From Hyphomicrobiales bacterium (lineage in GTDB: Bacteria; Pseudomonadota; Alphaproteobacteria; Rhizobiales; JAJFHB01), in NCBI GenBank assembly GCA_021775795.1, contig JAJFHB010000616.1, positions 1 to 7,402 on the forward strand: 7,402 nucleotides of DNA. The letters are read 5' to 3'. Of the stretch, positions 1-6,313 are shown piece after piece. The number at the start of each line of letters is the position of its first letter. Positions within the stretch are counted from its first letter, which is position 1. Position numbers and translations under genes: made by a program. Below the pieces are notes generated by a model. That model ran no database searches. It worked only from the letters and a program-made list of their open reading frames with translations, and was not told where the DNA came from.

Positions 1-1
1 G

Positions 2-604
2 ATCAGCGCCGGCGCCTGGGATCCCTGTCACATCTTCACGAAGGAACCAATTCGCTCACTTGCTGATCTGAACGGCAAGAAGGTGTTCGGTGTGCCGACG
101 GCGGGGCGCTTTCTTTCACGCTACGGCCTCATTCCGGTGACGGTGCCCTGGGAAGATGTTGAAGTATCTATCCAGACCGGCGATCTGGATGGCGTCGCCT
201 GGTGTGGCTTCACGGAAGCCTATGAAGTGGGCTGGGCAGATGTTTGCAATTATGCGCTTTTGAACAACGTTACCGGCGCCTGGTGTGGTTCATATTTTGC
301 CAACTCCGAAAGCTGGGCGAAAGTTCCGCCGCATCTTCAGGAGCTGTTCAAGATCACCATCGACCAATCTCACTACTACCGTCAGGTCTGGTATTGGGGT
401 GGCGAAGCTGATCTGCGCGTCAATGGCGACAAGATGGAATTGACCACGATCCCGGCAAACGAGTGGGATCAGGTGGTTTCGGATGCCGATGAGTTCTGGG
501 AAGAACTGGCATCCGAGTCAGAGCGTGCCGCCCGGGTGGTCCAGATCTTCAAGGACTACAAAGGCGTCATGGAAAAAGCGGGTGTACCTTACCGCTACAG
601 TTGA
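2..604 (+). CDS. TRAP transporter solute-binding protein, DctP family (5' truncated)
   Basis: Periplasmic receptor of a tripartite ATP-independent periplasmic (TRAP) transporter, which captures a solute and delivers it to the DctQ/DctM membrane subunits (family knowledge). The frame is open from base 2, so the gene enters from the left; 200 C-terminal residues are visible, roughly 60% of a usual 330-350 aa protein. Family landmarks are the 'SLADLNGKKV' segment leading to 'GVP', then 'PWEDVEVSIQTGDLDGVAW', matching the DctP pattern of E/D...LqtG.vDG, and a helical C-terminus rich in E, W and K. The conserved Arg expected in the 'G-K-(I/L)-R-V-P' element is not present; the sequence there is K-V-F-G-V-P. 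That Arg normally binds a ligand carboxylate, so the ligand may be atypical. A strong hairpin follows 19 bp after the stop, and a ligase gene starts 75 bp downstream. The signal peptide and the membrane subunits are outside the window. Confidence 0.9.
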   Translation: MSAGAWDPCHIFTKEPIRSLADLNGKKVFGVPTAGRFLSRYGLIPVTVPWEDVEVSIQTGDLDGVAWCGFTEAYEVGWADVCNYALLNNVTGAWCGSYFANSESWAKVPPHLQELFKITIDQSHYYRQVWYWGGEADLRVNGDKMELTTIPANEWDQVVSDADEFWEELASESERAARVVQIFKDYKGVMEKAGVPYRYS

Positions 605-623
605 TCACAACAAGATTGAGCAG

Positions 624-643
624 GGTGGGCCTTCGGGCCCACC
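624..643 (+). terminator. GC-rich TTCG hairpin after the TRAP receptor gene
   Basis: Perfect 8-bp stem GGTGGGCC / GGCCCACC closed by a TTCG tetraloop, followed by the moderately T-rich TTGTGTATTT. The stem and tetraloop are very stable, but the T tract is interrupted. It may be a Rho-independent terminator, or a partial terminator / 3' mRNA stabiliser separating the receptor message from the downstream ligase, an arrangement common behind genes for abundant solute-binding proteins. It ends 36 bp before the ligase start codon. Confidence 0.75.
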
Positions 644-679
644 TTGTGTATTTCAGGACCCAGGACAGCGGCAGATAAC

Positions 680-2038
680 ATGGCAGGTAAACTCAGTTTA
701 GACGAGCTGAAGGGGCTGGTTTCAGCCGGCGAAATTGACACGGTTCTGGCGGTCCTGACCGACATGCAAGGCCGTTTGATGGGTAAGAGGTTTCAGGCGG
801 AATTCTTCGTCGAAGGGGCTTTTGAAGAAACCCATTCATGTAACTATCTTCTGGCCACAGACCAGGAAATGGAGACAGTTGAGGGCTACAAGTCGACCTC
901 GTGGGAAGCGGGGTATGGCGACTACACCATGAAGCCCGACCTTTCGACCTTGCGCCGAATTCCCTGGCTGGCGGGCACAGCTCTTGTTCTTTGCGATGTG
1001 CTTGATCATCACACACATGCAGAAGTACCGCATTCACCGCGCGCTGTCTTGAAGCGGCAGATCGCGCGGCTGGAAGCGATGGGACTGCGCCCGATGATGG
1101 CATCGGAGCTTGAGTTCTATCTGTTTCGCAACAGTTTTGAAGAAATCGCCGGCGGTGCACGGCCCGAACCGATCAGTGCGTATAACGAGGACTACCACAT
1201 CTTCCAGACGACCAAGGAAGAGGATGTCATGCGCGCCGTGCGCAACGGGCTTAACGGTGCCGATGTTCCGGTTGAGAATTCCAAGGGTGAGGCAGATTGC
1301 GGTCAGGAAGAAATCAATGTCCGCTATGCAGATGCCCTGACCATGGCTGATCGCCATTCCATCATCAAAAACGGTGTCAAGGAGATCGCCTGGAGCAAAG
1401 GCAGAGCGGTGAGTTTCATGGCCAAATGGTCTTATGACCACGCGGGCAGTTCGAGCCACGTTCATCAATCGCTGGTCGGCCTCGATGGCACCCCGGTGTT
1501 TGTTGACGCGGATGCTGACCATGGCATGTCGGAGATGATGCAGCATTACCTTGGCGGTCTTTTGAGCCATGCTGACGAAATCACCTATTTTCTGGCACCC
1601 TACATCAATTCCTACAAGCGCTTCATGGTGGGGACATTTGCACCGACCAAGGCGGTCTGGTCCATGGACAACCGCACCGCCGGTTACCGGGTGGTCGGGG
1701 CAGGCACCAAGGCAATACGGGTTGAGTGTCGTGTTGGCGGCGCTGATCTGAACCCTTACCTTGCCATGGCAGCCCTGCTTGCCGCGGGCATGGATGGAAT
1801 TGAAAACAAGCGCACCCTCGAGCCGGAATTTACCGGAGATGCCTACGGCGGCGATGGCCGCGTGATCCCCAACACGCTGCGCTCAGCTACGGAACTGCTC
1901 GATGGCTCTGCCATGTTGCGCGCCGCAATGGGGGATGACGTGATCGATCACTACGTCCATGCCGCCCGCTGGGAACAGTTTGAGACCGACCGGCGGGTAA
2001 CGGACTGGGATCTGCGCCGCGGATTCGAAAGGGCCTGA
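680..2038 (+). CDS. Glutamine-synthetase-family gamma-glutamyl-amide ligase (PuuA/GlnA-like)
   Basis: ATP-dependent ligase of the glutamine synthetase family, 452 aa, cytosolic. The ATG at 680 was chosen because the family N-terminus ('DTVLAVLTDMQGRLMGKRF') begins soon after it; an upstream TTG in frame at 644 abuts the hairpin and adds 12 unfamiliar residues. Visible catalytic landmarks: D28 in TDMQGR, E143 and E145 in SELEF, E204 to E211 in the E-A-D-C-G-Q-E-E metal/glutamate loop, H260 and H262 in SHVHQSL, N310-S-Y-K-R, R332 and R337 in NRTAGYR, E349 and R351, and NPYL at 358-361. The flap position that is Glu in ammonia-using enzymes (G-Y-E-A-P in Bacillus) is G-T-F-A-P here, with F320. 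In the family, loss of that Glu accompanies use of organic amines, as in gamma-glutamylpolyamine or gamma-glutamylanilide synthetases, so glutamine formation is unlikely. A TRAP receptor lies upstream and an SDR downstream, which fits amine uptake and catabolism. The exact amine cannot be read from the sequence. Confidence 0.92.
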   Translation: MAGKLSLDELKGLVSAGEIDTVLAVLTDMQGRLMGKRFQAEFFVEGAFEETHSCNYLLATDQEMETVEGYKSTSWEAGYGDYTMKPDLSTLRRIPWLAGTALVLCDVLDHHTHAEVPHSPRAVLKRQIARLEAMGLRPMMASELEFYLFRNSFEEIAGGARPEPISAYNEDYHIFQTTKEEDVMRAVRNGLNGADVPVENSKGEADCGQEEINVRYADALTMADRHSIIKNGVKEIAWSKGRAVSFMAKWSYDHAGSSSHVHQSLVGLDGTPVFVDADADHGMSEMMQHYLGGLLSHADEITYFLAPYINSYKRFMVGTFAPTKAVWSMDNRTAGYRVVGAGTKAIRVECRVGGADLNPYLAMAALLAAGMDGIENKRTLEPEFTGDAYGGDGRVIPNTLRSATELLDGSAMLRAAMGDDVIDHYVHAARWEQFETDRRVTDWDLRRGFERA

Positions 2039-2141
2039 GGCATGTCCGTCACGGTGAAACTGTCTCGCCGGTCGATTGCCTCCCGTTCATCGGTAATTAC
2101 AATCTTAGACGTCCAAGTTCATACCATTTCAGGATAGTGCA

Positions 2142-2894
2142 ATGATCAGTTTTGATTTTTCCAATCGGGTTGCGGTTGTCACCGGTGCCGGCGGCGGCAT
2201 GGGTGGTGAGATTGCCGCCAGGCTTCTCGCAAGCGGCGGTTCGGTCGTGATGATTGATGTGAAACCAGAGCCGGACAATCTGCCGGGCACGCCGGAACAG
2301 CGCCTCTACGCCCAGGGCGATGTTACTGATGCGGCGTTTGTGACTGCTGCCATCAATGAGGGGGCGGAACGCTTTGGACGTATCGACCATCTGGCGAATG
2401 TGGCAGGTGTGCTCTGGTTCGGACGTGATGTTTCCCTGCTCGACATCGACCTTGACGTCTGGGACAAGGTTTTCGACATCACCTTGAAATCGATGGTACT
2501 TACGGCCCGTGCAGCGGTTCCCCACATGAAGGCCGGCGGTGGCGGTTCGATGGTGCATTTCTCGACCATTCAGTGCCTGCGCGGCGACCCGGCCCCTCAG
2601 GACGCCTATTCCACTGCAAAGGCGGGTGTCGGTGCCCTGTCGCGTTCACTTGCCATGCAGCTTGCTGCCGATGGTATCCGCTCCAATGCGCTTTATCCGG
2701 GCCCGGTTCTCTCGCCCATGCAGGAACGCTGGGACTCGGATGAAAAATTGTCTGGGGTTGCCTCCTACGTTCCCCTTGGCCGTGTGGGCATGCCTGAGGA
2801 TCTCGCCAAAGCTGCCCTGTTCCTGCTGTCCGATGGGGCTTCGTTCATCACCGGGACCGATCTGGTCGTCGATGGTGGCGTGCTTCTGCACTAG
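2142..2894 (+). CDS. Short-chain dehydrogenase/reductase (SDR), classical type
   Basis: NAD(P)(H)-dependent oxidoreductase of 250 aa, the usual length for a classical SDR. Rossmann cofactor motif TGAGGGMG at residues 14-21, acidic D39 after the second strand (favours NAD(H)), GDVTD around 59-63, NVAG at 86-89, catalytic S141, Y156 and K160 in Y-S-T-A-K, and the PGP motif after the active site (186-188). The C-terminus 'GTDLVVDGGVLLH' is typical. The fourth tetrad residue, usually Asn, is T114 (codon 2481-2483), a conservative departure that occurs in some SDRs. The start is supported by AGGA at 2131-2134, 7 nt upstream. It lies 103 bp after the ligase on the same strand, probably cotranscribed. 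It ends 6 bp from the convergent DUF1801 gene. The substrate is unknown; oxidation of an alcohol generated in the same catabolic cassette is an inference. Confidence 0.93.
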   Translation: MISFDFSNRVAVVTGAGGGMGGEIAARLLASGGSVVMIDVKPEPDNLPGTPEQRLYAQGDVTDAAFVTAAINEGAERFGRIDHLANVAGVLWFGRDVSLLDIDLDVWDKVFDITLKSMVLTARAAVPHMKAGGGGSMVHFSTIQCLRGDPAPQDAYSTAKAGVGALSRSLAMQLAADGIRSNALYPGPVLSPMQERWDSDEKLSGVASYVPLGRVGMPEDLAKAALFLLSDGASFITGTDLVVDGGVLLH

Positions 2895-2900
2895 AAGTTG

Positions 2901-3320
2901 TCAGCTGTGGGTTTTGGCGCGCATCCAGTCGACGGAACGGCGCACAAGTTCCTCAAGCACGGTCAGATCCACATCGTCGAGTTTGTTGATGTAGAGGCAT
3001 GAGCGGCCAGTCTTGTGTTTTCCAAGCCTGTCCAGCAGGTCCTGATACTCCGAAAATCCCGGCATGATGTGAACCGAGAGCGCCTGCTTGCGCGGCGCTA
3101 CGCCGGTGAGGAAGAAATCTCCCTCGTGGCCGCTTTCATATTTGTAGTGATAGCGCCCGAAGCCGATGATGCTGGCGCCCCACATGCGGGGTGGCTCACC
3201 GGTTACCCGCGCCATCATGTCCGAAACCGTGCGAGCGTCTTCCCGACGGCGGATATTCTCAACACCATCGAGGAAAGCACCGACATCGGCGTCATTTTCC
3301 TGTGTCTTAAGGGTAGCCAT
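2901..3320 (-). CDS. DUF1801 domain-containing protein
   Basis: Small cytosolic protein of 139 aa matching DUF1801 throughout. Landmarks are 'GEPPRMWG' (41-48), 'IIGFGRYHYKYESG' (51-64), a hydrophobic 'FFLTGVAPRK' (69-78), and the C-terminal 'LGKHKTGRSCLYINKLDDVD' (99-118) followed by a helix. No biochemical function is established for most members; the fold is related to YdhG-like proteins. The ATG at 3320 is preferred over an in-frame ATG at 3350, because a GAGGAG sequence lies 10 nt upstream and the family homology starts here. The gene is convergent with the SDR (6-bp gap) and divergent from the exported protein to its right, so it is probably monocistronic and unrelated to the catabolic genes. 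Confidence 0.92.
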   Translation of the reverse strand: MATLKTQENDADVGAFLDGVENIRRREDARTVSDMMARVTGEPPRMWGASIIGFGRYHYKYESGHEGDFFLTGVAPRKQALSVHIMPGFSEYQDLLDRLGKHKTGRSCLYINKLDDVDLTVLEELVRRSVDWMRAKTHS

Positions 3321-3330
3321 GGCTTGGGCA

Positions 3331-3336
3331 CTCCTC
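3331..3336 (-). promoter_or_regulatory. Ribosome binding site GAGGAG for the DUF1801 gene
   Basis: CTCCTC on the + strand reads GAGGAG on the - strand, 10 nt before the ATG at 3320. It decides that start over the in-frame ATG at 3350, which would place this site inside the coding region. Confidence 0.7.
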
Positions 3337-3409
3337 TCATCCATCGGCACAACGGCGGGTCCTTAGCGCAGGAATAAAAGCTGTTTGGTCGCCTGTATAC
3401 AACCATATA

Positions 3410-3438
3410 TTGTACAAATGAATTATTCTTTATATAGT
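3410..3438 (+). promoter_or_regulatory. Candidate promoter for the exported protein gene
   Basis: TTGTAC at 3410-3415 and TATAGT at 3433-3438, separated by 17 bp, resemble sigma-70-type -35 and -10 boxes. The -10 matches 5 of 6 consensus bases, the -35 only 3 of 6. A start near 3445 would give a leader of about 16 nt including the Shine-Dalgarno sequence. The region is clearly AT-rich against its surroundings. It overlaps the palindrome TTGTACAA at 3410-3417. Confidence 0.45.
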
Positions 3439-3448
3439 AATGTGCATT

Positions 3449-3454
3449 GGAGGT
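3449..3454 (+). promoter_or_regulatory. Ribosome binding site GGAGGT for the exported protein gene
   Basis: GGAGGT (continuing GA) sits 6 nt before the ATG at 3461 and nearly matches the anti-Shine-Dalgarno complement. It rules out the in-frame upstream ATG at 3440, which would translate through it. Confidence 0.8.
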
Positions 3455-3460
3455 GAAGCA

Positions 3461-3976
3461 ATGCGTTTCGTGATGATTTCGATGCTTGTGGTTTTGTTTG
3501 CCTCCCCGTGCGCGGCTGAGCCCCTTACTCCGGTTCAGCAACTCACGCTGGACCAGACCCGCGATCGATTTGCAGCGGCGATGCAGGAACGCGATTACGG
3601 AATACTGGTCGAGGTTATTCCGCCCAAGCTTGTTAACCACATCGCTGCCTCCGCGGGTGTTACAGAAGCGGAACTTCATGTGGCCCTCACCCAGGTGCTG
3701 GTGCAAACCATGAATGATGTGACATTCACGAAAATGGATATGGTGACGGAGGGGCTGGAGGCCAGCTCTCTCGAGCACGATGGTGAAGCATATGTCTGGG
3801 GTTTTGCGCCGACCTATATCGAGATGATCTATGCAGGTCAGAACTTCGAGGTGGACGAGTATACACTTGTCCTGCTGGAAGCGGGGGTCTGGTATCTTAT
3901 CCGTACGAGTGAAGCGGAAAAAATCGCGATGCTGCGTAGCATTTATCCGTTCTTCAATGACGTTGTTTTTCCCTGA
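3461..3976 (+). CDS. Exported protein of unknown function (signal peptide)
   Basis: 171-aa protein. Residues 1-19 form a Sec signal peptide: M-R, a hydrophobic core (FVMISMLVVLFA), then S-P-C-A-A with predicted cleavage before E20. C17 does not sit in a lipobox (the preceding residue is Pro), so a lipoprotein is unlikely. The mature part is acidic, with an amphipathic helix (about 21-45), a 'RDYGILVEVIPPKLVNHIA' segment, and beta-rich stretches toward the C-terminus (about 110-148) including 'EYTLVLLEAGVWYLIR' and 'LRSIYPFF'. This resembles small secreted alpha+beta proteins of alphaproteobacteria, possibly with an NTF2-like cone fold, but I see no catalytic motif and assign no function. The gene stands alone, divergent from the DUF1801 gene and convergent with the hydrolase gene (69-bp gap). 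Confidence 0.85.
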   Translation: MRFVMISMLVVLFASPCAAEPLTPVQQLTLDQTRDRFAAAMQERDYGILVEVIPPKLVNHIAASAGVTEAELHVALTQVLVQTMNDVTFTKMDMVTEGLEASSLEHDGEAYVWGFAPTYIEMIYAGQNFEVDEYTLVLLEAGVWYLIRTSEAEKIAMLRSIYPFFNDVVFP

Positions 3977-4045
3977 AGGAAATTTCGCAACCTCGCACAA
4001 ATGAGCCGCGCTTTGGTGGCTGTAGATTGCCGATGGAGTTGCATT

Positions 4046-4945
4046 TCAACTGCGCGATAGCTGAGACACAAACCCGAGAATACGCTCAGCGATAATCGGT
4101 TGCAGAGACAAGGGGTGATTGTGGCCCGCGCCTTTCAGAACCGAGAGCCGCGCATCCGGTAACAGGGCTGCAAGCTCTTCGCCGTGCTCCGATGAGAAGA
4201 TCGGATCCTCATCTGCATGCAGGACCAGTGCCGGGCATTTGATGTCACCGAGCCTGTCGAACACCGGGGCGATGGCAAACCTCGATAGGATCATTCGCGC
4301 GGTTCCCTGAGGGTAGTGAATTCTGTCGACGGATGTTTCAGCGCTCTCTCTGGCCTCTTGCCCGTCCATAGCGTGAATTGAGCCGTTCGCGGCAAGGCGA
4401 AGGCCCATCATCGCAGCAATTTTTTCTTCTCTGGTCGGGTAATCTTTGGCTGCACCGATCATGGCGGCATCCACTGCTGGTGTGCGTGGCGGTAAGTCAG
4501 GATTGTATGAGCTGCCCTGGAGGCAAATCAAAGCGGTGACGATATCAGGGGCACTGAGGGTCAAAAGCTGGGCCAGAAAGGCGCCGAACGAATATCCGAC
4601 CACATGAGCGGATTTTATGCCCAGGTGCTCCAGCAGCAACCTTGCGTCTTCCGCCGTGTCGGCAGCAGTATAGGGTGCCGGCGGCAAGGATCCGCTTTCC
4701 AGAATCTGTTTGGCTCCAGCCAGATCCGGCCAGCCGGCCTCCTCAAACTTCGTCGACAAGCCGGAATCGCGTAACTCAAACAAGACAACGCAATAGCCTG
4801 CGCTAACCCATGTTTCATAAAGCCCGGACGGCCAGTCTGTGATGTTGTCGGTAATCCCCAAGATCACGAGGATGACCGGATGTGCCCGATCACCATGTAT
4901 CTCATATTCGAGGGTTACCCCGTTTGCTAACACGGCCTGTGACAT
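4046..4945 (-). CDS. Alpha/beta hydrolase, RdmC-like esterase family
   Basis: 299-aa alpha/beta-hydrolase-fold enzyme. Nucleophile elbow G-Y-S-F-G with S119, acid D247 in 'HADEDP' and H275 in 'GAGH' form a complete Ser-Asp-His triad. 'ELRDSGLST' (57-65), the segment 'PYTAADTAEDARLLLEHLGIKSAHVVG' (91-117) and the cap-like 'LPPRTPAVDAAM' region resemble the RdmC/aclacinomycin methylesterase branch. Substrates of that branch are typically carboxylic esters, though the specificity here is unknown. The classical HG oxyanion motif after the third strand is 'ILGITDN' (28-34). The ATG at 4945 fits the family N-terminus 'MSQAVLANGVTLEYEIHG'; an in-frame ATG at 5002 would overlap the preceding gene and adds 19 unfamiliar residues. 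It lies 34 bp downstream of the Rieske-like gene on the same strand, so the two are probably one operon. Confidence 0.9.
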   Translation of the reverse strand: MSQAVLANGVTLEYEIHGDRAHPVILVILGITDNITDWPSGLYETWVSAGYCVVLFELRDSGLSTKFEEAGWPDLAGAKQILESGSLPPAPYTAADTAEDARLLLEHLGIKSAHVVGYSFGAFLAQLLTLSAPDIVTALICLQGSSYNPDLPPRTPAVDAAMIGAAKDYPTREEKIAAMMGLRLAANGSIHAMDGQEARESAETSVDRIHYPQGTARMILSRFAIAPVFDRLGDIKCPALVLHADEDPIFSSEHGEELAALLPDARLSVLKGAGHNHPLSLQPIIAERILGFVSQLSRS

Positions 4946-4979
4946 TGTCTGTTCGTACCCGCAATGTTCGTGTTTGAGA

Positions 4980-6194
4980 CTACTTCGGATCACTCTTTTC
5001 AAGCTTGTCGAGGATCAGATTGGTCAGTGTGTAATGCATGCTGTCCCAGAAGGGTGAGTAGAACTGACTGTTCACCGCCGGTGAATGCCGCGCCCGCTGC
5101 ACAGACTCGCATATGAGGTTGTCTTCAATTCTGGCCTGTTTGCCAGCTTTAAGAGATTGCTTTCGGTCCGGTTCAAGTCCCGGCTCCGTGGCGCCATCTT
5201 TGTCAAACATGTTCATTACCCGTTGGGTTCCAGATTCGGGCCCATCAGGAAGAAAGAGCGCGATCCTCACGACATTGCCGAGCACGGTCAGAACCCAGTT
5301 GGGATAGATGTTTGCGATGGTGTTTATGCGGTTTTCCGAGCCATCCTTGTTGCGCACCGGTGGAAGCGCGCTTTCTCCATAAAAGGAAGCACCAATGGAA
5401 TTGTCGTAAGCAAGGCCCAGAAAACCTGTCGGATCGTTGATTTCGTCGTAGGTCTTGTTGCCATTTTCATCGACACGGGGACTGTGTGGTGATTTCCGAT
5501 ACATGGCATGTACGAAACTCTCGTGGAAAACATTAACCGCATAGTTCTCGTAAACGGTTTTCCAGTTTGACCTGATCGAGAGTTCGAAAGTATTCGGCGC
5601 GCCATTTTCATCAACACCCACTTCAAGCCGGGGCAGGTCCACGTTCTTGACGTGGTCGAACACCGGTTTGTACTGCTCTTCCAAGGGTACCGGTTCCTTG
5701 CCCAGATATAGGAAGATGGTGCTGAACTGTTCTTCGCAGGGAACAGAGACCAAATCGCCGTTGAGGGCAGCTATGTCGACAGACTTAGCCTCCTGTGTGC
5801 CGTCCCAGAAACCCGCACGCACGAGCTTGCCGTTAAGATCGTAGGTCAGCCCATGGTAGGGCGTTTCAATCTCCTCAACGCCATGCTGGGAGCGAATTGA
5901 AACCTCACTGCCATCGTAAGGGCAGACATTGTGGAAGGCGCGAAGAACGCCGTCTTTGTTTCGAACCAGAATGACGGGAAAGCCAATTGCATCAACCACC
6001 ACAATGTCGCCTGCCGAGGGAACATCGAACGAAAATCCAACCGCAAGCCAGCTTTCACTCAGTGCATGTTCGACTTCCAACTGGTAGAAATCCTGATCCA
6101 CAAACGCCCGCCTGGGAAAGGTGCGTGCTTCCTGGATTGGAGCCCTGATTGCGGCTCTTTCCTCGGCTGTAAGAAGATCTTGCAGAGTTTTCAT
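4980..6194 (-). CDS. Rieske-oxygenase alpha-subunit-like protein with degenerate [2Fe-2S] site
   Basis: 404-aa homologue of ring-hydroxylating oxygenase alpha subunits. An N-terminal Rieske-fold domain (about 48-155) precedes a SRPBCC/Bet v1-type catalytic domain (about 180-400). The standard Rieske signature C-x-H-x(15-17)-C-x2-H is present in position and spacing but reads C91-P-Y93 ... T111-P-Y-H114: one His is Tyr and one Cys is Thr, so a normal [2Fe-2S] cluster is not expected. The catalytic domain keeps 'NWKTVYEN' (210-217), H224-x4-H229 and a C-terminal E357-D358 followed by 'NLICESVQRAR', the usual 2-His-1-carboxylate iron triad. The bridging acid normally three residues before the first His is N221. 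There is no frameshift or stop, so it looks maintained. The ATG at 6194 is supported by GGGAAAGG 9 nt upstream and by the family N-terminus; the frame extends to 6320 without family similarity. It is cotranscribed with a hydrolase and divergent from a TetR regulator. Automated annotation would call it a dioxygenase; the activity is uncertain. Confidence 0.9.
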   Translation of the reverse strand: MKTLQDLLTAEERAAIRAPIQEARTFPRRAFVDQDFYQLEVEHALSESWLAVGFSFDVPSAGDIVVVDAIGFPVILVRNKDGVLRAFHNVCPYDGSEVSIRSQHGVEEIETPYHGLTYDLNGKLVRAGFWDGTQEAKSVDIAALNGDLVSVPCEEQFSTIFLYLGKEPVPLEEQYKPVFDHVKNVDLPRLEVGVDENGAPNTFELSIRSNWKTVYENYAVNVFHESFVHAMYRKSPHSPRVDENGNKTYDEINDPTGFLGLAYDNSIGASFYGESALPPVRNKDGSENRINTIANIYPNWVLTVLGNVVRIALFLPDGPESGTQRVMNMFDKDGATEPGLEPDRKQSLKAGKQARIEDNLICESVQRARHSPAVNSQFYSPFWDSMHYTLTNLILDKLEKSDPK

Positions 6195-6203
6195 ATGCTC
6201 GTG

Positions 6204-6211
6204 CCTTTCCC
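6204..6211 (-). promoter_or_regulatory. Ribosome binding site for the Rieske-like gene
   Basis: GGGAAAGG on the - strand, 9 nt before the ATG at 6194. It supports that start over the in-frame ATGs further upstream toward 6320. Confidence 0.55.
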
Positions 6212-6313
6212 TGTTTGTCTTCTGACCTGCTTCCCGATCGCTCCAGTGGCAACCCGACAAGTGGGGGGGAAAGACCAGAATGTCAGTGTTGACCATTTCG
6301 ACTAAACAGTCTC

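Noticed and set aside
644..679. N-terminal extension of the ligase from the TTG at 644
   Set aside because: It begins immediately after the hairpin, adds 12 residues unlike the family, and the ATG at 680 gives the expected N-terminus.
1034..1570. Long open frame antisense to the ligase gene (178 codons)
   Set aside because: It lies entirely inside a gene with complete family motifs on the other strand; its composition is that of a shadow frame.
2042..2137. 31-codon frame starting 4 bp after the ligase stop, in the gap before the SDR
   Set aside because: It has a nearby TGAGG but a Ser/Arg/Val-rich sequence with no recognisable family, and its stop overlaps the SDR ribosome-binding site. Best read as intercistronic DNA, though a small leader peptide cannot be excluded.
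3215..4000. 261-codon antisense frame across the exported protein and part of the DUF1801 gene
   Set aside because: It spans the divergent promoter region and two supported genes, is His/Arg/Cys-rich and has no recognisable domain.
4037..4051. Small hairpin AGTTG-CATTT-CAACT at the hydrolase 3' end as a terminator
   Set aside because: Only a 5-bp AT-containing stem, overlapping the stop codon and without a T tract.
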